A stretch of DNA of 47,505 nucleotides from the NCBI RefSeq assembly GCF_018448925.1, contig NZ_RCWE01000034.1:1-47505 (forward strand), read 5' to 3'. The translations under genes were made by a program, and so were the position numbers. Under the pieces are notes generated by a model. The model did no database searches. It worked only from the letters and a program-made list of their open reading frames with translations, and was not told the origin of the DNA. How positions within the stretch are numbered: the stretch's first letter is position 1; every line of letters starts with the position of its first letter. The stretch is from Photorhabdus akhurstii. Lineage in GTDB: Bacteria; Pseudomonadota; Gammaproteobacteria; Enterobacterales; Enterobacteriaceae. Positions 1-10,700 of this stretch are shown one piece after another.

Positions 1-54
1 TTTGACAAACTGACGTCCGGTATGAAGGGAAGGTTCCCGTTTTCGAATGAATAA
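1..54 (+). CDS. C-terminal end of an unrecognised protein (partial)
   Basis: Frame 1 is open from the window edge and ends in TAA at 52-54, giving the tail FDKLTSGMKGRFPFSNE. I do not recognise the protein from 17 residues. The only support that it is coding is that a hairpin cluster with a clear terminator follows in the same direction. It could be chance. Confidence 0.35.
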   Translation, partial: FDKLTSGMKGRFPFSNE

Positions 55-63
55 GGTCATAAA

Positions 64-97
64 AGATCTGCGCTTAAAAGAAGTACGCAGATCTTAA
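64..97. repeat. 10-bp perfect inverted repeat (hairpin)
   Basis: AAGATCTGCG (about 64-73) is repeated inverted as CGCAGATCTT (about 88-97) around a 13-14-base loop. No T-run follows, so it is not a classical terminator on the plus strand. It is the first of three hairpins within 160 bases. Confidence 0.55.
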
Positions 98-187
98 CGG
101 ATAATACACGCCTTTTGCGACACCCTCGCATTGGGCGAGGGTTTACGGCGGATTTTGCTAATTATTTAGAATAATTAATGTTATCGT

Positions 188-218
188 AGCCGCACTATGC
201 AAGTGATGCGGCTTTTTT
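188..218 (+). terminator. Rho-independent terminator
   Basis: AGCCGCA (188-194) pairs with TGCGGCT (207-213) and runs straight into six T. A weaker hairpin, ACCCTCGC/GCGAGGGT at 122-142, lies just before it. The pair probably ends the plus-strand transcript that enters from the left edge. Confidence 0.75.
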
Positions 219-390
219 ATCGTTCTCATTCTGTTCAAATCTTACCACTGAGTTATTAGGCAAGCGACCTATCACCGCATAGTAAGTTTGGTTAAATTCT
301 TCTGCCATCGCGGTAAGAGTTTAACCCGGAGAGGAGAAAATTAGAAGCATCAATCTTGAGTGCGCTTGGGCGCGGAAAAAACAAGAATAG
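219..390. other. Intergenic stretch with a doubtful small ORF remnant
   Basis: No established gene is visible. On the minus strand a 37-codon frame runs from an ATG at 308 to a TAG at 195. It starts MAEEFNQTYYAVIGRLPNN, which has protein-like composition, but it lacks a good ribosome binding site and its end runs through the terminator at 188-218. It may be a remnant or chance. Confidence 0.25.
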
Positions 391-1587
391 TCACGACAGC
401 CAATCCATAAGCTTATTTCTAATGTAATCAGCTGAAAGACGTTCTTGCTCTAAACGTGAAGATTGGAAACGACCAGAAATGAGATCATTAAACAACTTTG
501 TTTCATCCTCATTTAGCGATGAAGGATTGGATTCTACTGGATTTGATTCAGGGACCATTCTGTCTTCATGAATTTTAACGGTTTCAACATCCATCATCAG
601 TGGCTCAATATCCACAAACTTGTTTCTGGCATCACTGAGAATAGACAACCCCCAAGTATCAATATCTCCCCAATATCCTACACGTTTATTTCTCAGCCAT
701 GCCGCATCCATCCAAGCAATGTTTTTACCTCCTCCGATCACCGCTATCGTGTCAAGCATTTCGGGCAATGCCAAACCAGACTGTAAATTTTCTACTATTA
801 GAATATTCGATGCCGGAAGTTCGTACTTTCTAAGTAATTCGCCGGGTATTTGTAGTATTGGCATTCCCCCAAGCGCCGCAGTCGCGGCATGGCAGAGCGG
901 CCTGATAGTTAACCAACCTTTGGGATTTATTGCACACCCTAACCAGGAAATAAGACCACCTGATGCCGAAACAGCCCCCTTGTGAATGATATCGGCCAGC
1001 TCTTCGATCAGGATTTGGTGGTTCTCAAGAAACTTAGTATCAATCCCAATGAGTGGCAGTGCTCTTAAATATTGTCCTTCGCCTAAGCCCTGCTTTAATT
1101 GTGGTAGCAATTCTGCTAATAATTCCGCATCTCTCAACGAGAGTTTTTCCACAATATCTATACATTTCACCAATGCAGGATAGAGATCTTTATCAATCCG
1201 CAAAAATGGCTTCATATTTCTTTCCCATACCTTACTTCGGGAAAGGGCATCATTCCCTAAAAATTGAATCAAATGTTGCATCGATTCAATGACAACAAAA
1301 GTTGGAATGCGTTGTTCAGATAATTCCCTGAAATTCTTAGAAGACCACTCCACAACATCTTGATAGGGAAATGATCTCCACTCATCAATAAACCGTTGAA
1401 AATGAGCGATATCTAATATGGCAGAATTCCCTTTGGGTGGTTTTAATCCAACGCGAATAGGAAATGCCCTGTTGCCCAGTAGCCGGTCTTTTAGTGAGGA
1501 ACGGTTATCCCACTCACGCTGCCTAATGATGCTCTTAACTTGCGCTGGCAATAACCCCCAACGCACCTCATACTGCCCTTTTTTCAT
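391..1587 (-). CDS. jetD: Wadjet anti-plasmid protein JetD (DUF3322/DUF2220)
   Basis: JetD is the nuclease subunit of the Wadjet system, which recognises closed circular plasmid DNA by loop extrusion and cuts it. The 398 residues fit the family length. The N-terminal half matches the DUF3322 type and the C-terminal half the DUF2220 Toprim-like type. It has an acidic VENLQSG segment near residue 264 and a YWGDIDTWG segment near residue 308, the expected metal-binding acidic positions. The ATG at 1587 overlaps the jetC stop codon in an ATGA junction, so the two genes are translationally coupled. The frame is intact, but its partners JetB and JetC are damaged, so it may now lack a working complex. 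Domain names come from recall of the family, not from a search. Confidence 0.85.
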   Translation of the reverse strand: MKKGQYEVRWGLLPAQVKSIIRQREWDNRSSLKDRLLGNRAFPIRVGLKPPKGNSAILDIAHFQRFIDEWRSFPYQDVVEWSSKNFRELSEQRIPTFVVIESMQHLIQFLGNDALSRSKVWERNMKPFLRIDKDLYPALVKCIDIVEKLSLRDAELLAELLPQLKQGLGEGQYLRALPLIGIDTKFLENHQILIEELADIIHKGAVSASGGLISWLGCAINPKGWLTIRPLCHAATAALGGMPILQIPGELLRKYELPASNILIVENLQSGLALPEMLDTIAVIGGGKNIAWMDAAWLRNKRVGYWGDIDTWGLSILSDARNKFVDIEPLMMDVETVKIHEDRMVPESNPVESNPSSLNEDETKLFNDLISGRFQSSRLEQERLSADYIRNKLMDWLS

Positions 1588-4500
1588 GTCAACTTCTCAA
1601 ACTCGATCCCCAGATCAGCAGCCTCATCAGACAACTTTTTCTCCTTCTCTTCGCCCATTCTCCGGTCAATCTCTTCCCAAGTCACTTCACATAAACGGCT
1701 GTCATGGTTTTCCTGGTCTCTTTCCGCAATGAGTAGTGAGCGAGCCGATTCTCTTGCCAGATTCAAGTTCTTATAAGGCGTGATCAAATTAACGTGAATG
1801 TGGAGCTCTCGAAATACTCGGAGCACCCGCCGACTTACTGTTTCAGCCGTATTTGAGAATGCTTCGTCCAAGAAAACAGTACAGTAAACCGGTCGATCAT
1901 AACCATCTGGCGTCAAAACATAGGCCAAACTTGCCGCTACAATAGTCGCCGCAAATGACTCTTTCTCTCCACCTGACTTTCCACTGGATGATTCCAATAC
2001 ATCACGAATCTCACCGGTATTACTATCCAACTCTTCGGCGTAAAATGACATCTGATAACGAGGATCAAGCAGCCTTAAACTTTCTAATGTATTTGAAGAG
2101 CCTGGCGCACTTGCTTTCCCAAGTATTTCAACTACTTTAGCCAATTGACGGAACCGCGCTTCATGGTCATCACTGGTTACCTGACTAAGCACCTTACGCA
2201 AATGCTGTTCAAACTCATTAACATGCGGGAATTTCTCTCTCTTTGAACCTAGCTTTAAGTGTGTCCCTGATCGAAACTCGGTACGCTTGAGGACCCGGTT
2301 AATGATATCAATCCGCTCAAGGATATCTTCCCGTTCAGATTCAAGCTTAGTTTTAATCCGCGCTAGCGACTGCGTTGCATGCTTATTCAAACGTTCAATA
2401 AACTGTTCCACAAGGTTGGGAAGCCCTTCTTCTTCCAGTTGTCGTAAATGATTAAGATAATCAGGCAGGCTGCCAATATTACTTTGCCAATCAACCGTGA
2501 AGACTTGCCATTTATCGTTAGACCTGAATGAGACCATAATGCTGATGGCTGACCTTTCCGCCCTGTCTTTACTGTTTCGGCTAATATCTAACAAACGCTC
2601 CAAATCTTCTTCAACCTTGGACACCAATTCAGACATCTGGCTTAAATCGTTTGTACTAAGCACTCCAACCCGAAGAGCAAGTAATTGTCTGGCTGAATCA
2701 GGTAATCCTTTTGATGCTTTTGCCTGCGCTTTGCTCCATTCCTCTTTTGCATTTTTCAGCGTATTTTTAACGCCGCCAGAATCAGAGTTGAGCTGATTTA
2801 ATACCGATTGGATTTGAGCCAACTGCTCCTTCGCCGACTCCCAACGCTCTCTGGCCTTATCAAGATCGCCACCTGACTGTTCTAATACCTTAAGGTCAGC
2901 CTGCAAATCCGAAAGCTTTTCGTGCCAATAAGGGGCATTAATATCATCCCAACAGTAACTTTGGATCTTCTCCCAGAGTATTTTACGATCAGAAACAGTA
3001 TTCAAATCTTGGCGGGCCTGACTCACCTTTTTCTCGGTTTCCGCCAATTGCAGAGTTAACTCTTTTTTATCGTTATTAAGAATGGCTAAACGTGATTTGT
3101 TTGAAAAACCCAAGCACCAGCGTCTTCTGTCATCTATTCGGTGTTGATCTTTTTTCTCAAAGCGCCCCTTATCCATGTGCATTAACCCCTGTTGTGTCAT
3201 CGAAAACGGGGTCTTATCCAATTCTTCCGTATTCGAGACACATTGCAGGTCAAATCGCTGCAAATAATGCTTGAGCCACTCTTGATAAGGGTGAGTACGC
3301 CATACCAGTTTCTTTAAATAACCATTAGGCTTAAACTCCGCCGAATGACCCCGGTTAATCGCAGAATCATTCACAACTTGAACACGGACATGTAAACCTG
3401 TATGCCGGACGTTTAACCAGCGAGTCACCATCGAATAACAATGATGTGGCACAGCAAGCGTTGTTCGCAACCCGCCTAACGCCCTCTCTATCGCGCCTTG
3501 CCAGATTTTTTCACTATCTTCGACGTCGATAAGCTCACCAATAAATACGCATTGGTCTTTACTTAATTCTAAGGAATTAACCAGTTCATCCCGCAGTTGC
3601 TGATATTTCACATCGATATTGGAATCCGGCCTTGCCTCGATTTCCCGGATTTCCTGAGAGATATCATGGATATTGGCTTGTAGCTCACTGAATTTAGCAC
3701 TGATGGCGGCAAACTTGTCCTGATACTCTTCTTCGTCTCGTTGAATACTGGCAAGTCTGGCGGATGCCGCAGATTGATTTTTAAGAAATACAGCCTCCTC
3801 TAATACCGAAGGCAGAGACAGCTCATTAACATGAGTTTGATATTGCGATGAATTCCTAACCACCCGATTCAACTGAGTTTGGGTATGACCAATTTCCTTT
3901 CGAAGCGACTCTATTTTATCCCCACCAAACTGAAGGTATTCCTCATGCCTTCTCTCAACCAACTTATCCGCATCTGTTTTTTGCTCTTCAACTTGCTTAA
4001 TTTCAAGGAGTAGCGCTTCAAGTTCAGACTCAATATCGGCAATTTTTTCGCTCCACAGTTGCGCGAAGACTTCCCCAAAGTAAACCGGAAGACTATTTTT
4101 TCGGCCGTTAATTCTTCAAATTCTCTCGTCGTTTTTTCGATAATTGAGCTAAGTTCGGGTAACTTAGACAAGTGCATTTTTTGCGCTCTTGCATCCACTA
4201 ATTGACTATGAATTGCTACCAGATCAGCAAACTCTTCCACGACCTTTTTAGCATCATCTTTAACTGTGCTCGGCTCAAGTACCAACTCACGAATCAACCC
4301 AGTTAAATCATCAATTTTTTTTTAGACCTAACGCCCGCGACAACAATGCAGGCGCATTCTTATTGTCCATATACAAAAGCTTTCGGTACAACTCCTGATA
4401 ATCAGAAAAATTATCATCACAGCACGTAATCGCCGAGTCATCACGAAGCCATTGCTTGAATGCCCGGGCATTACCATCGCCAAAAGCATTGAGCATTTCC

Positions 4501-4982
4501 TTAAGCGTCAGGTCTCTTTTGGCAACAACATAAACTCGCGTCACATCCGCCAGCACATTCGTCGATTTAGTAATCCAGAAAAGTGCCGCAAGCGTGATTT
4601 TTGAACCATCATCACCCTGATATAAAGCTCTAAGCCCGGTCACTACGCCAAACTCACGCTTACTTCTGACTCTCGTCCCCGCTCCGTCATGGGCAGATCC
4701 AAAACTTCCCCGCATATAGGAAAGTAAAGTCCGGTCAGAACGATCACCCTGAGCCGCGGCCACATTAAAAGTTGCCTTTCCGGCAGGAAGCAGCAGAGCC
4801 ATAAGGCCATCAATAAACGTCGATTTCCCGGCGCCATTATCTCCAGTGACCAGCGTTCCCATAGGATCGATCAACGCGGTATGCAAGCCATTAAATGACC
4901 CCCAGTTATAAACTGAGAGTTCAGCTAATCTGATTTGACCAACGTGAAATAATGAATTAGCCGAAAGAGTTTGATCAGTCAT
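1584..4982 (-). pseudogene. jetC: Wadjet SMC-like ATPase JetC, two frameshifts
   Basis: JetC is the SMC/MukB-like motor of Wadjet. The start ATG at 4982 follows AGGAG. The N-terminal head carries a Walker A motif (GDNGAGKST, about residues 45-53). A long central region rich in Glu, Lys and Gln suggests coiled coil. The C-terminal head carries an ABC signature (SSSGKSGGEKES, near residue 997) and a Walker B motif (VFLDEAFS, near 1035). The frame breaks twice. An A9 run (coding strand; T 4315-4323) runs into TGA, whereas A8 would read on into KKIDDLTGLIRE. An A6 run (4096-4101) needs one more A to continue as NSLPVYFGEVFAQLW. Restored, the protein would have about 1130 residues, normal for the family. 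The two indels cancel, so the outer segments share one frame. Slippage could rescue some full-length product, but as written the gene is broken. Confidence 0.85.
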
Positions 4983-4995
4983 TTTCATCTCCTGT

Positions 4996-5891
4996 CTATT
5001 CCTCTTCATCTTGATAATCAACAGCGTCGCCGCCATTTTTATTTAGCTCAATACCCTTCTCTCTCGCCATTTTCAGGTATTCATTAAGCATGCTTTCAAG
5101 AAATTCAGCGCTGACTACATAGCGGATCACCGGCGTAATCTCGAAGCGATCTTCGCTTCCCCGGACCGAACTCAATATTTTTTCGTCACCATTTTATCAA
5201 GAGCGCCCTTGAGTTTTCTCCGGTCAGATTTAGTACTGTTTGTCAGCGGTAAAAACGGCGTCAGATGGGATTCTATACGTTCAATATCAATGATAATCCT
5301 TTGTTCTCCCGATGTTTCCCGGTCTTGATAGTGTTTACGCCGCACTAACAGCAACAATGTATCGTATAAAGAGAGCGTCCTTCGGCTAATCAGAGAGACA
5401 ACCTCGTCATCATCTATACCCAATGATTCAGTATCTTCCTCATTTTGAAAGCCAGCTATAAAGGCAACACCTGCTTTTTCATCCAAAACTAACTTCAAAT
5501 AGACTTCTGATAGATGTTTGCGTACAGCAGATTGGTATCGACAAAGTAATTCAAACAGTTTAGCTTTCTGCGAAGACAAAATAACGCCCTGACGCAACAA
5601 GCTAACCAGCACCCGACGCGCATCAGGCGGCATATCACTGTTTGAGTTCTCAGCCTGCTCACTGACTAATACATTATCAACGTCACAGGATGGGCTTTGA
5701 TTGACAACCGAAAAAGCAACATCAGATTCAACGCCGGCTGTATCTGTAAGCGGGTTATACTCTGATTGCGTATGGTGTTTTATCAACTAATCGAAGAACC
5801 CTGTTTTCTGTTCTTCTTGAGGATCAGAATTAGACTTCCCAAGGGTAGCGAGGATGCCATTATCTTTATTCAACTTTTTACCTTTGTGCAT
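4996..5891 (-). pseudogene. jetB: Wadjet kleisin-like subunit JetB (DUF4194), amber codon and frameshift
   Basis: JetB is the accessory kleisin/kite-class subunit that joins JetA and JetC. The core (5172-5786) contains PPDARRVLVSLLRQGVI and QKAKLFELLCRYQSAVRKHL, typical of DUF4194. An upstream ATG at 5891, preceded by GTGAGG, opens a frame that reaches TAG at 5787-5789 and continues in register with LIKHHTQ. A CAG to TAG change is the simplest explanation. At the 3' end an A6 run (T 5178-5183) shifts the frame into an early TGA. With one more A the reading continues as [19 protein letters not shown] to a TAG at 4996, 13 bases before the jetC start, which is the spacing expected in this operon. 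The short open core has only a TTG start without a ribosome binding site, so the gene is probably inactive. Confidence 0.75.
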
Positions 5892-5936
5892 TTCAACCCT
5901 CACTATATAAATCTACAACCACTTTCTTTTCACCAT

Positions 5937-7397
5937 TTAAAGAACTAATTCATCCAAACTGTCTGGAAACAGGTCGGCACTCAACAGAAAAGTAGGTATA
6001 GACGCCTGCAAGCGAACTCCCCGTTTATCGCTGATTTCAATTGATTCTTTTCCTTCCAATGATGCAGCCCCGACAGATTTCGCCACCCGCAAATAGGCAA
6101 CTAACTCCTCCAACCCTGAATTAAGTGGGTGATAATTTGCAACAGATGCAATCGTCATTGGGCCAAACTCTTTTAACGTTGCTAATGTTCTCTCAGCGAT
6201 TAATCGAATTTGAACAACATCAAGACAATCCAGCATCTGCATACTCGGTTCTCGAGAGTTGATCTGTTCTTCAGCACCTGAAGTATCTAGTTTTTCATCA
6301 GGTGATTTAAGCAGCATGCTTTCGGGAGAACTAATACTTGCCGCGCCAACAGGCAGTGACAGAGTTGTCGCCGTTTGCAAGTCATAACCTGAGTTCCTCA
6401 ATTCAACGGCGAGTCGTTCCAATTGACCAAGCAATCTATCAACAGCACGATTTTCTTGCGCAGTGCCACTCTCTATGTAAGCACGCAAACTCTCTTCCGT
6501 TCTTCGCCTGATTTGAAAAACTCTGTCACTCTCGCGGCTCAGTTCCCTCATGAGCTGATTTAAGAACTGTCGTTGCTGGGTAGTCAAATGTTCTGCTGCG
6601 GGACGATTTAAAATGCTTCGAAGTTGATCCCGCAGTTCCATTGTTCTATTTTGATCGCATAACAAATCAAAGAAACTTTCAAACGCACTACCCGCATCCG
6701 TTTTCGCCAATAGCGCTTCTTTTTCTAAAACAGAGAGAAGAACATCCCCTCTGGTGGAATCTCCTTCAATAATTTGAATGCGAATTTCCTGATCCAGTTG
6801 ACGAATTTCATCTTCAACACGACGAAAATCACCCGTTAAAACAGAGGCCAATTGGTAGATCTCACGAATTCTCTCCCTCTGCTCAAGCTCAGTCAGTTCA
6901 AGCACCACGCCAGCTCTCAGGGCATCAATCTCTCTTTGGATTTCAGCTTTTCTATGTTCCAAAAGCGTGACACGCTCATCAATATTTGGGCTAATAGCCA
7001 CCGCAAATTCTCTGACCGCTTCTTGAACAATTCGAAGATGAGACGCGGTGGTTCCTGTACTGCGTTCATCAAGCCCCTGACTAAAACGGAGTGCAACTTC
7101 ACTGGCATCCGTTTTGGTTAACATGTCGTCCATCTCACGCAACCAGCCTTCCCGAATCCATTTATTGAGATACGTACCCGCTCCCGTTTCAGTTTCCCAA
7201 AGACCAAGTTCACGACAGCGTACCAGTTCTGCATCAAGTGACACGCGGGCACGACTAAAAGGGACTTCACTCTCCTCAGAAAACAACTCCCCCAGAAACG
7301 CCAAAATTAAAGGGGAATTATCTGCTCTTAACAGTTTCCAGGCGGCACTTTCCTGAAATAGACGGCGATACTTTGCCTGTAACCCTTGGAAATTCAA
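5937..7397 (-). CDS. jetA: Wadjet protein JetA (DUF3375)
   Basis: JetA is the first gene of the operon and forms the kleisin-type ring subunit with JetB and JetC. The 486-residue length and the opening NFQGLQAKYRRLFQESAAW fit the DUF3375 family. The middle (about residues 150-330) is rich in Arg, Glu, Leu and Gln and probably helical. The start codon is TTG at 7397, fixed by a strong GGGAGG a few bases upstream. jetB, jetC and jetD follow on the same strand. The frame is intact, in contrast to jetB and jetC. Function is inferred from family and context. Confidence 0.85.
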   Translation of the reverse strand: MNFQGLQAKYRRLFQESAAWKLLRADNSPLILAFLGELFSEESEVPFSRARVSLDAELVRCRELGLWETETGAGTYLNKWIREGWLREMDDMLTKTDASEVALRFSQGLDERSTGTTASHLRIVQEAVREFAVAISPNIDERVTLLEHRKAEIQREIDALRAGVVLELTELEQRERIREIYQLASVLTGDFRRVEDEIRQLDQEIRIQIIEGDSTRGDVLLSVLEKEALLAKTDAGSAFESFFDLLCDQNRTMELRDQLRSILNRPAAEHLTTQQRQFLNQLMRELSRESDRVFQIRRRTEESLRAYIESGTAQENRAVDRLLGQLERLAVELRNSGYDLQTATTLSLPVGAASISSPESMLLKSPDEKLDTSGAEEQINSREPSMQMLDCLDVVQIRLIAERTLATLKEFGPMTIASVANYHPLNSGLEELVAYLRVAKSVGAASLEGKESIEISDKRGVRLQASIPTFLLSADLFPDSLDELVL

Positions 7398-7472
7398 CTC
7401 GCCTCCCTCTGTGTGGTAACAAGTAAAAAGCTACCACCAAGAATTTTGTATAATTTACAATCGAATAAAAAC

Positions 7473-7501
7473 CATATCATCACATTTTTTTATTATGTCA
7501 A
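7473..7501 (-). promoter_or_regulatory. Candidate sigma-70 promoter of the jet operon
   Basis: On the minus strand TTGACA (7501-7496) is followed after 17 bases by GATATG (7478-7473), about 75 bases before the jetA start. The -35 box is perfect and the -10 box weak. A GTGGTA/TACCAC inverted repeat (7413-7437) lies in the predicted leader. The remainder of 7502-7699 holds no gene I can support. Confidence 0.4.
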
Positions 7502-7699
7502 CACAAATTACTGACTTTTATAACTATTAAAAGCTGTGACCAATGGGAAAATTAAGCTTATAAAACCATCTATTTTGTGAAGAATAGCAGCAAGATGATA
7601 ACGAAAAACAAAGAGTGATAATGTAGGAATATAATAAGGAGATAAATAATGCCTCAATTATCATCAGCAAGGAAAGCGGCGGGAGGCCCCTTTCAAGGT

Positions 7700-7727
7700 A
7701 AAAATGGGCGGTCTGGACAAACCGCCC
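7700..7727 (-). terminator. Rho-independent terminator of pulA
   Basis: Read on the minus strand, GGGCGGT and ACCGCCC form a 7-bp stem followed by a short T-run (plus strand A at 7700-7704). It lies about 30 bases past the pulA stop codon. Confidence 0.75.
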
Positions 7728-7756
7728 CGATGCAAACAATGGAAAATTCCTGCGTG

Positions 7757-10700
7757 TTACTTCCTGCGGACAGGCAAACCAGTACCGCTAACACCATCCT
7801 GTGGCAGAACCAGCACCGCTACTGACCAAGCTGGTAACGTGACTGTGCCGTCTTTTGCTATTTTGATACCCGCCGCCAACGAAGCTCTGCCTAGCTCGCT
7901 CTGAATATCATTCAACTTCAACCCTCTGACGTTAAGATCTCTTACTGTGGCAGGATGTGGAGCCGCATTAATCATCACCACCAAGCCGTCAAATCGCGAA
8001 TCACGGTCATCACCAGTAGTATTACCGTCATCTATGGTCATTACCAGCAACCCAAGCTGCTGATGCGGCCCAACGTTAAGGAAATCAACACGTTGTTTAA
8101 CCGATGCGCCATCACCAAGCGTCATCAGTGGTGAAAATTGGCGCAAACGCAACAATTCCTGATAAAAAGCCGTCATCTGTAATAATTCAGTCCGGCCCGG
8201 TTTATCTACCATATTTTTCACTTTTTCAATCAATGCATAATTTTCGCCATCAACACGCTGATCCGGCATACCAACATCATAGTTATTATCCTGGTAGGTG
8301 TAGCTAACACGATTAAACCAATCGCCGGAATTATAGGAATCGCGGGTAAAAGATTTTGAACGCAGTAGCTCCGATCCATGTTGAGCAAAAGCCAGCCCCT
8401 GCCCAAGGAATGTCGTGGCGAGAGATATTGCCTGCATACGAACTCGTGTCGCCAAATCTGCCTCACGCGCCGCTTTGTAGCTGATTATGTCCCACAACGT
8501 TTGGTTATCATGCTTAGAGACATAATTAATCACCTCAATTGGATCAGCGGCATAACCGGCTATAGCGCCTTTGTAGTTAATGTCTCTACCCGTTTTCACT
8601 GCCCCATCTTTATCGATCATCACAAAATCAGCCAAATTACCCGCCATACCGAGACGTACCAAATCCGCCAGATGACGCGCCTCATTAGCATCGAACCACG
8701 CCATTTCGTTAAGTAACGTTCCAGCGCCGTTGCCTACCCCCTGATTAATGCGAATGCTATCAGCGGAATCAAACGGCCCGCCACCCTGTACCGCATCTCG
8801 TAGCCGATCAGAGAAAGTACCCACCCCAGTACCCTTAAGATTAATCTGTGAAGCGATTTCGAAACGGTCTTCCTGCCCTGAGTTCCAACCTTCACCAAAA
8901 AAATAGACCGATGGGTTAATCGCACGTACTTTTGCCAGCGCCGATAAAATCTGAGCCTTCGGATGATAGCCCATTAAGTCAAATCGAAATGCGTCGATTT
9001 TATAGTCCTTAACCCAAGTCACCAGCGAGTCTTCAATGAGTTTAGCGAACATGCGGTGCTCTGGCGCTGTATCGTGACAACAAGTGTTGGATTCAACGTT
9101 ACCACTGATTTCATTCAGGCGATGATAATACCAAGGAACTATCTTATCTAACACGGAAGACCTATCTGTGGGGCCAGCAGCATTGGTGTGGTTGTACGCC
9201 ACATCCATGACTACATTCATCCCCAATTGTTGCTTGATGGCCTGAATCATGGCACGAAATTCTTTTATACGTACCGAACCTTCCGCATCAGTAGCATAAG
9301 AACCTTCCGGTACCGAGTAATGAAACGGATCGTAACCCCAGTTGTAGGAGTCGGTTTCCGCAATTATTGCATTTAACTCTTGTACCTGCGGGTTATCAGC
9401 ACTGTCGCCACGCTGTAACTCCTGCAATACTTCACCCACAGTCTGTGAGCTATTGTAATAATCAGCGAAACGGCTGCTCCTCACCTTTGGGTTGACTTGG
9501 TACAAATGACTGAATGGATGGTTGAGATCGGCTACTTGGTTGCTAAATTCATTAATGGAAGCCACATCGAATACCGGCAATAGCTCCATATGAGTCACCC
9601 CTGCCTGACTCAATGCTTTAAGGTGTTTGAACATATCGCTATTGTCAGAAGTAAGAGCCAGATACTTACCGCGCCAGGTTTCTGGCACTGTGCTATCTGC
9701 AACGGAGAGATCACGGATATGAGCTTCATAGATGGTCATACGCGCAATATCCGCTGGTGTATTTTGCGAATGCGGCATAAAAACGCTATCCCAGTCTTGT
9801 GGTTTTAGCGCTTCGTCATCCAAGTTGATGACTTGACTGTATTCCGAATTGGTGGACAAACTGTGGGAATAAGGATCGGTAACCTCGTAGTGCTCTACAT
9901 TACGGGAATATGGATGGTATACCGTTAAAGCATAGCGGTAGTAAGCACCAATCAAATCCTTAGCACCTTGCCATGACCATGAGCCACTAACAGGATCGCG
10001 ACTCATGGCATGATTGGTGATAACCTGTTTATCTGCATCGTAGATAACCAACCCAACATGTTGAGCAGTAGGCGCCCACAAGCGGAAAGTAACACCTACA
10101 TCGTTGATTAGCGCACCATATTCTAGTGTGTCAGCAGTGTTAGCGAAGCGATCATCCAACACACCAGCCGTTTGTACTTGAGTAGCCGATAATAGCAAGC
10201 CCGCTTCATTGGTCGCCAACGCCACCAGATCACCGGTAAGTAACGTATCGACATCCGTATCCGCAGGCAAACGAAATGCGGTTAATTTCCTCAAGTGCGG
10301 AAATCTATCAGCCGTTTTCTGGCTCAAGGTGGTCGGTGTTAATGTCAGATAGCTATCGATGAAATTTCCTTCATCATTAGCTTCTACTTTGCCATTCCGG
10401 TTGTAATATAAGCGGACATGGGGTTTATCCGCTCCGCCCGACCACAACAAAGTCTGGTTATCGACCCAGTGTGCCGAAGCCTGAGAAACGCCAAACACGG
10501 AATTAAAGGCTGCCGCACGACTGCTATAGATTTGATGACTGCCGGGTATCACAGAGACGGTACGATTCTTGAAATCAGAGAAGGAGATTTTTAGGTCACT
10601 GTCGATCAATTTATTGTTGCTACCATCACGCACGATAAAATTGATACAACCCGCGTTCTTGGTTAACGGTATTACCCAGTAAGGCCCATAACTATCACTG

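Noticed and set aside
7527-7739. 70-codon minus-strand hydrophobic frame downstream of pulA
   Set aside because: It overlaps the pulA terminator and its composition reflects AT-rich DNA.
7649-7825. 58-codon plus-strand frame with a good AAGGAG before its ATG
   Set aside because: It runs through the pulA terminator and the antisense pulA end, with no recognisable protein; kept only as a remote possibility.
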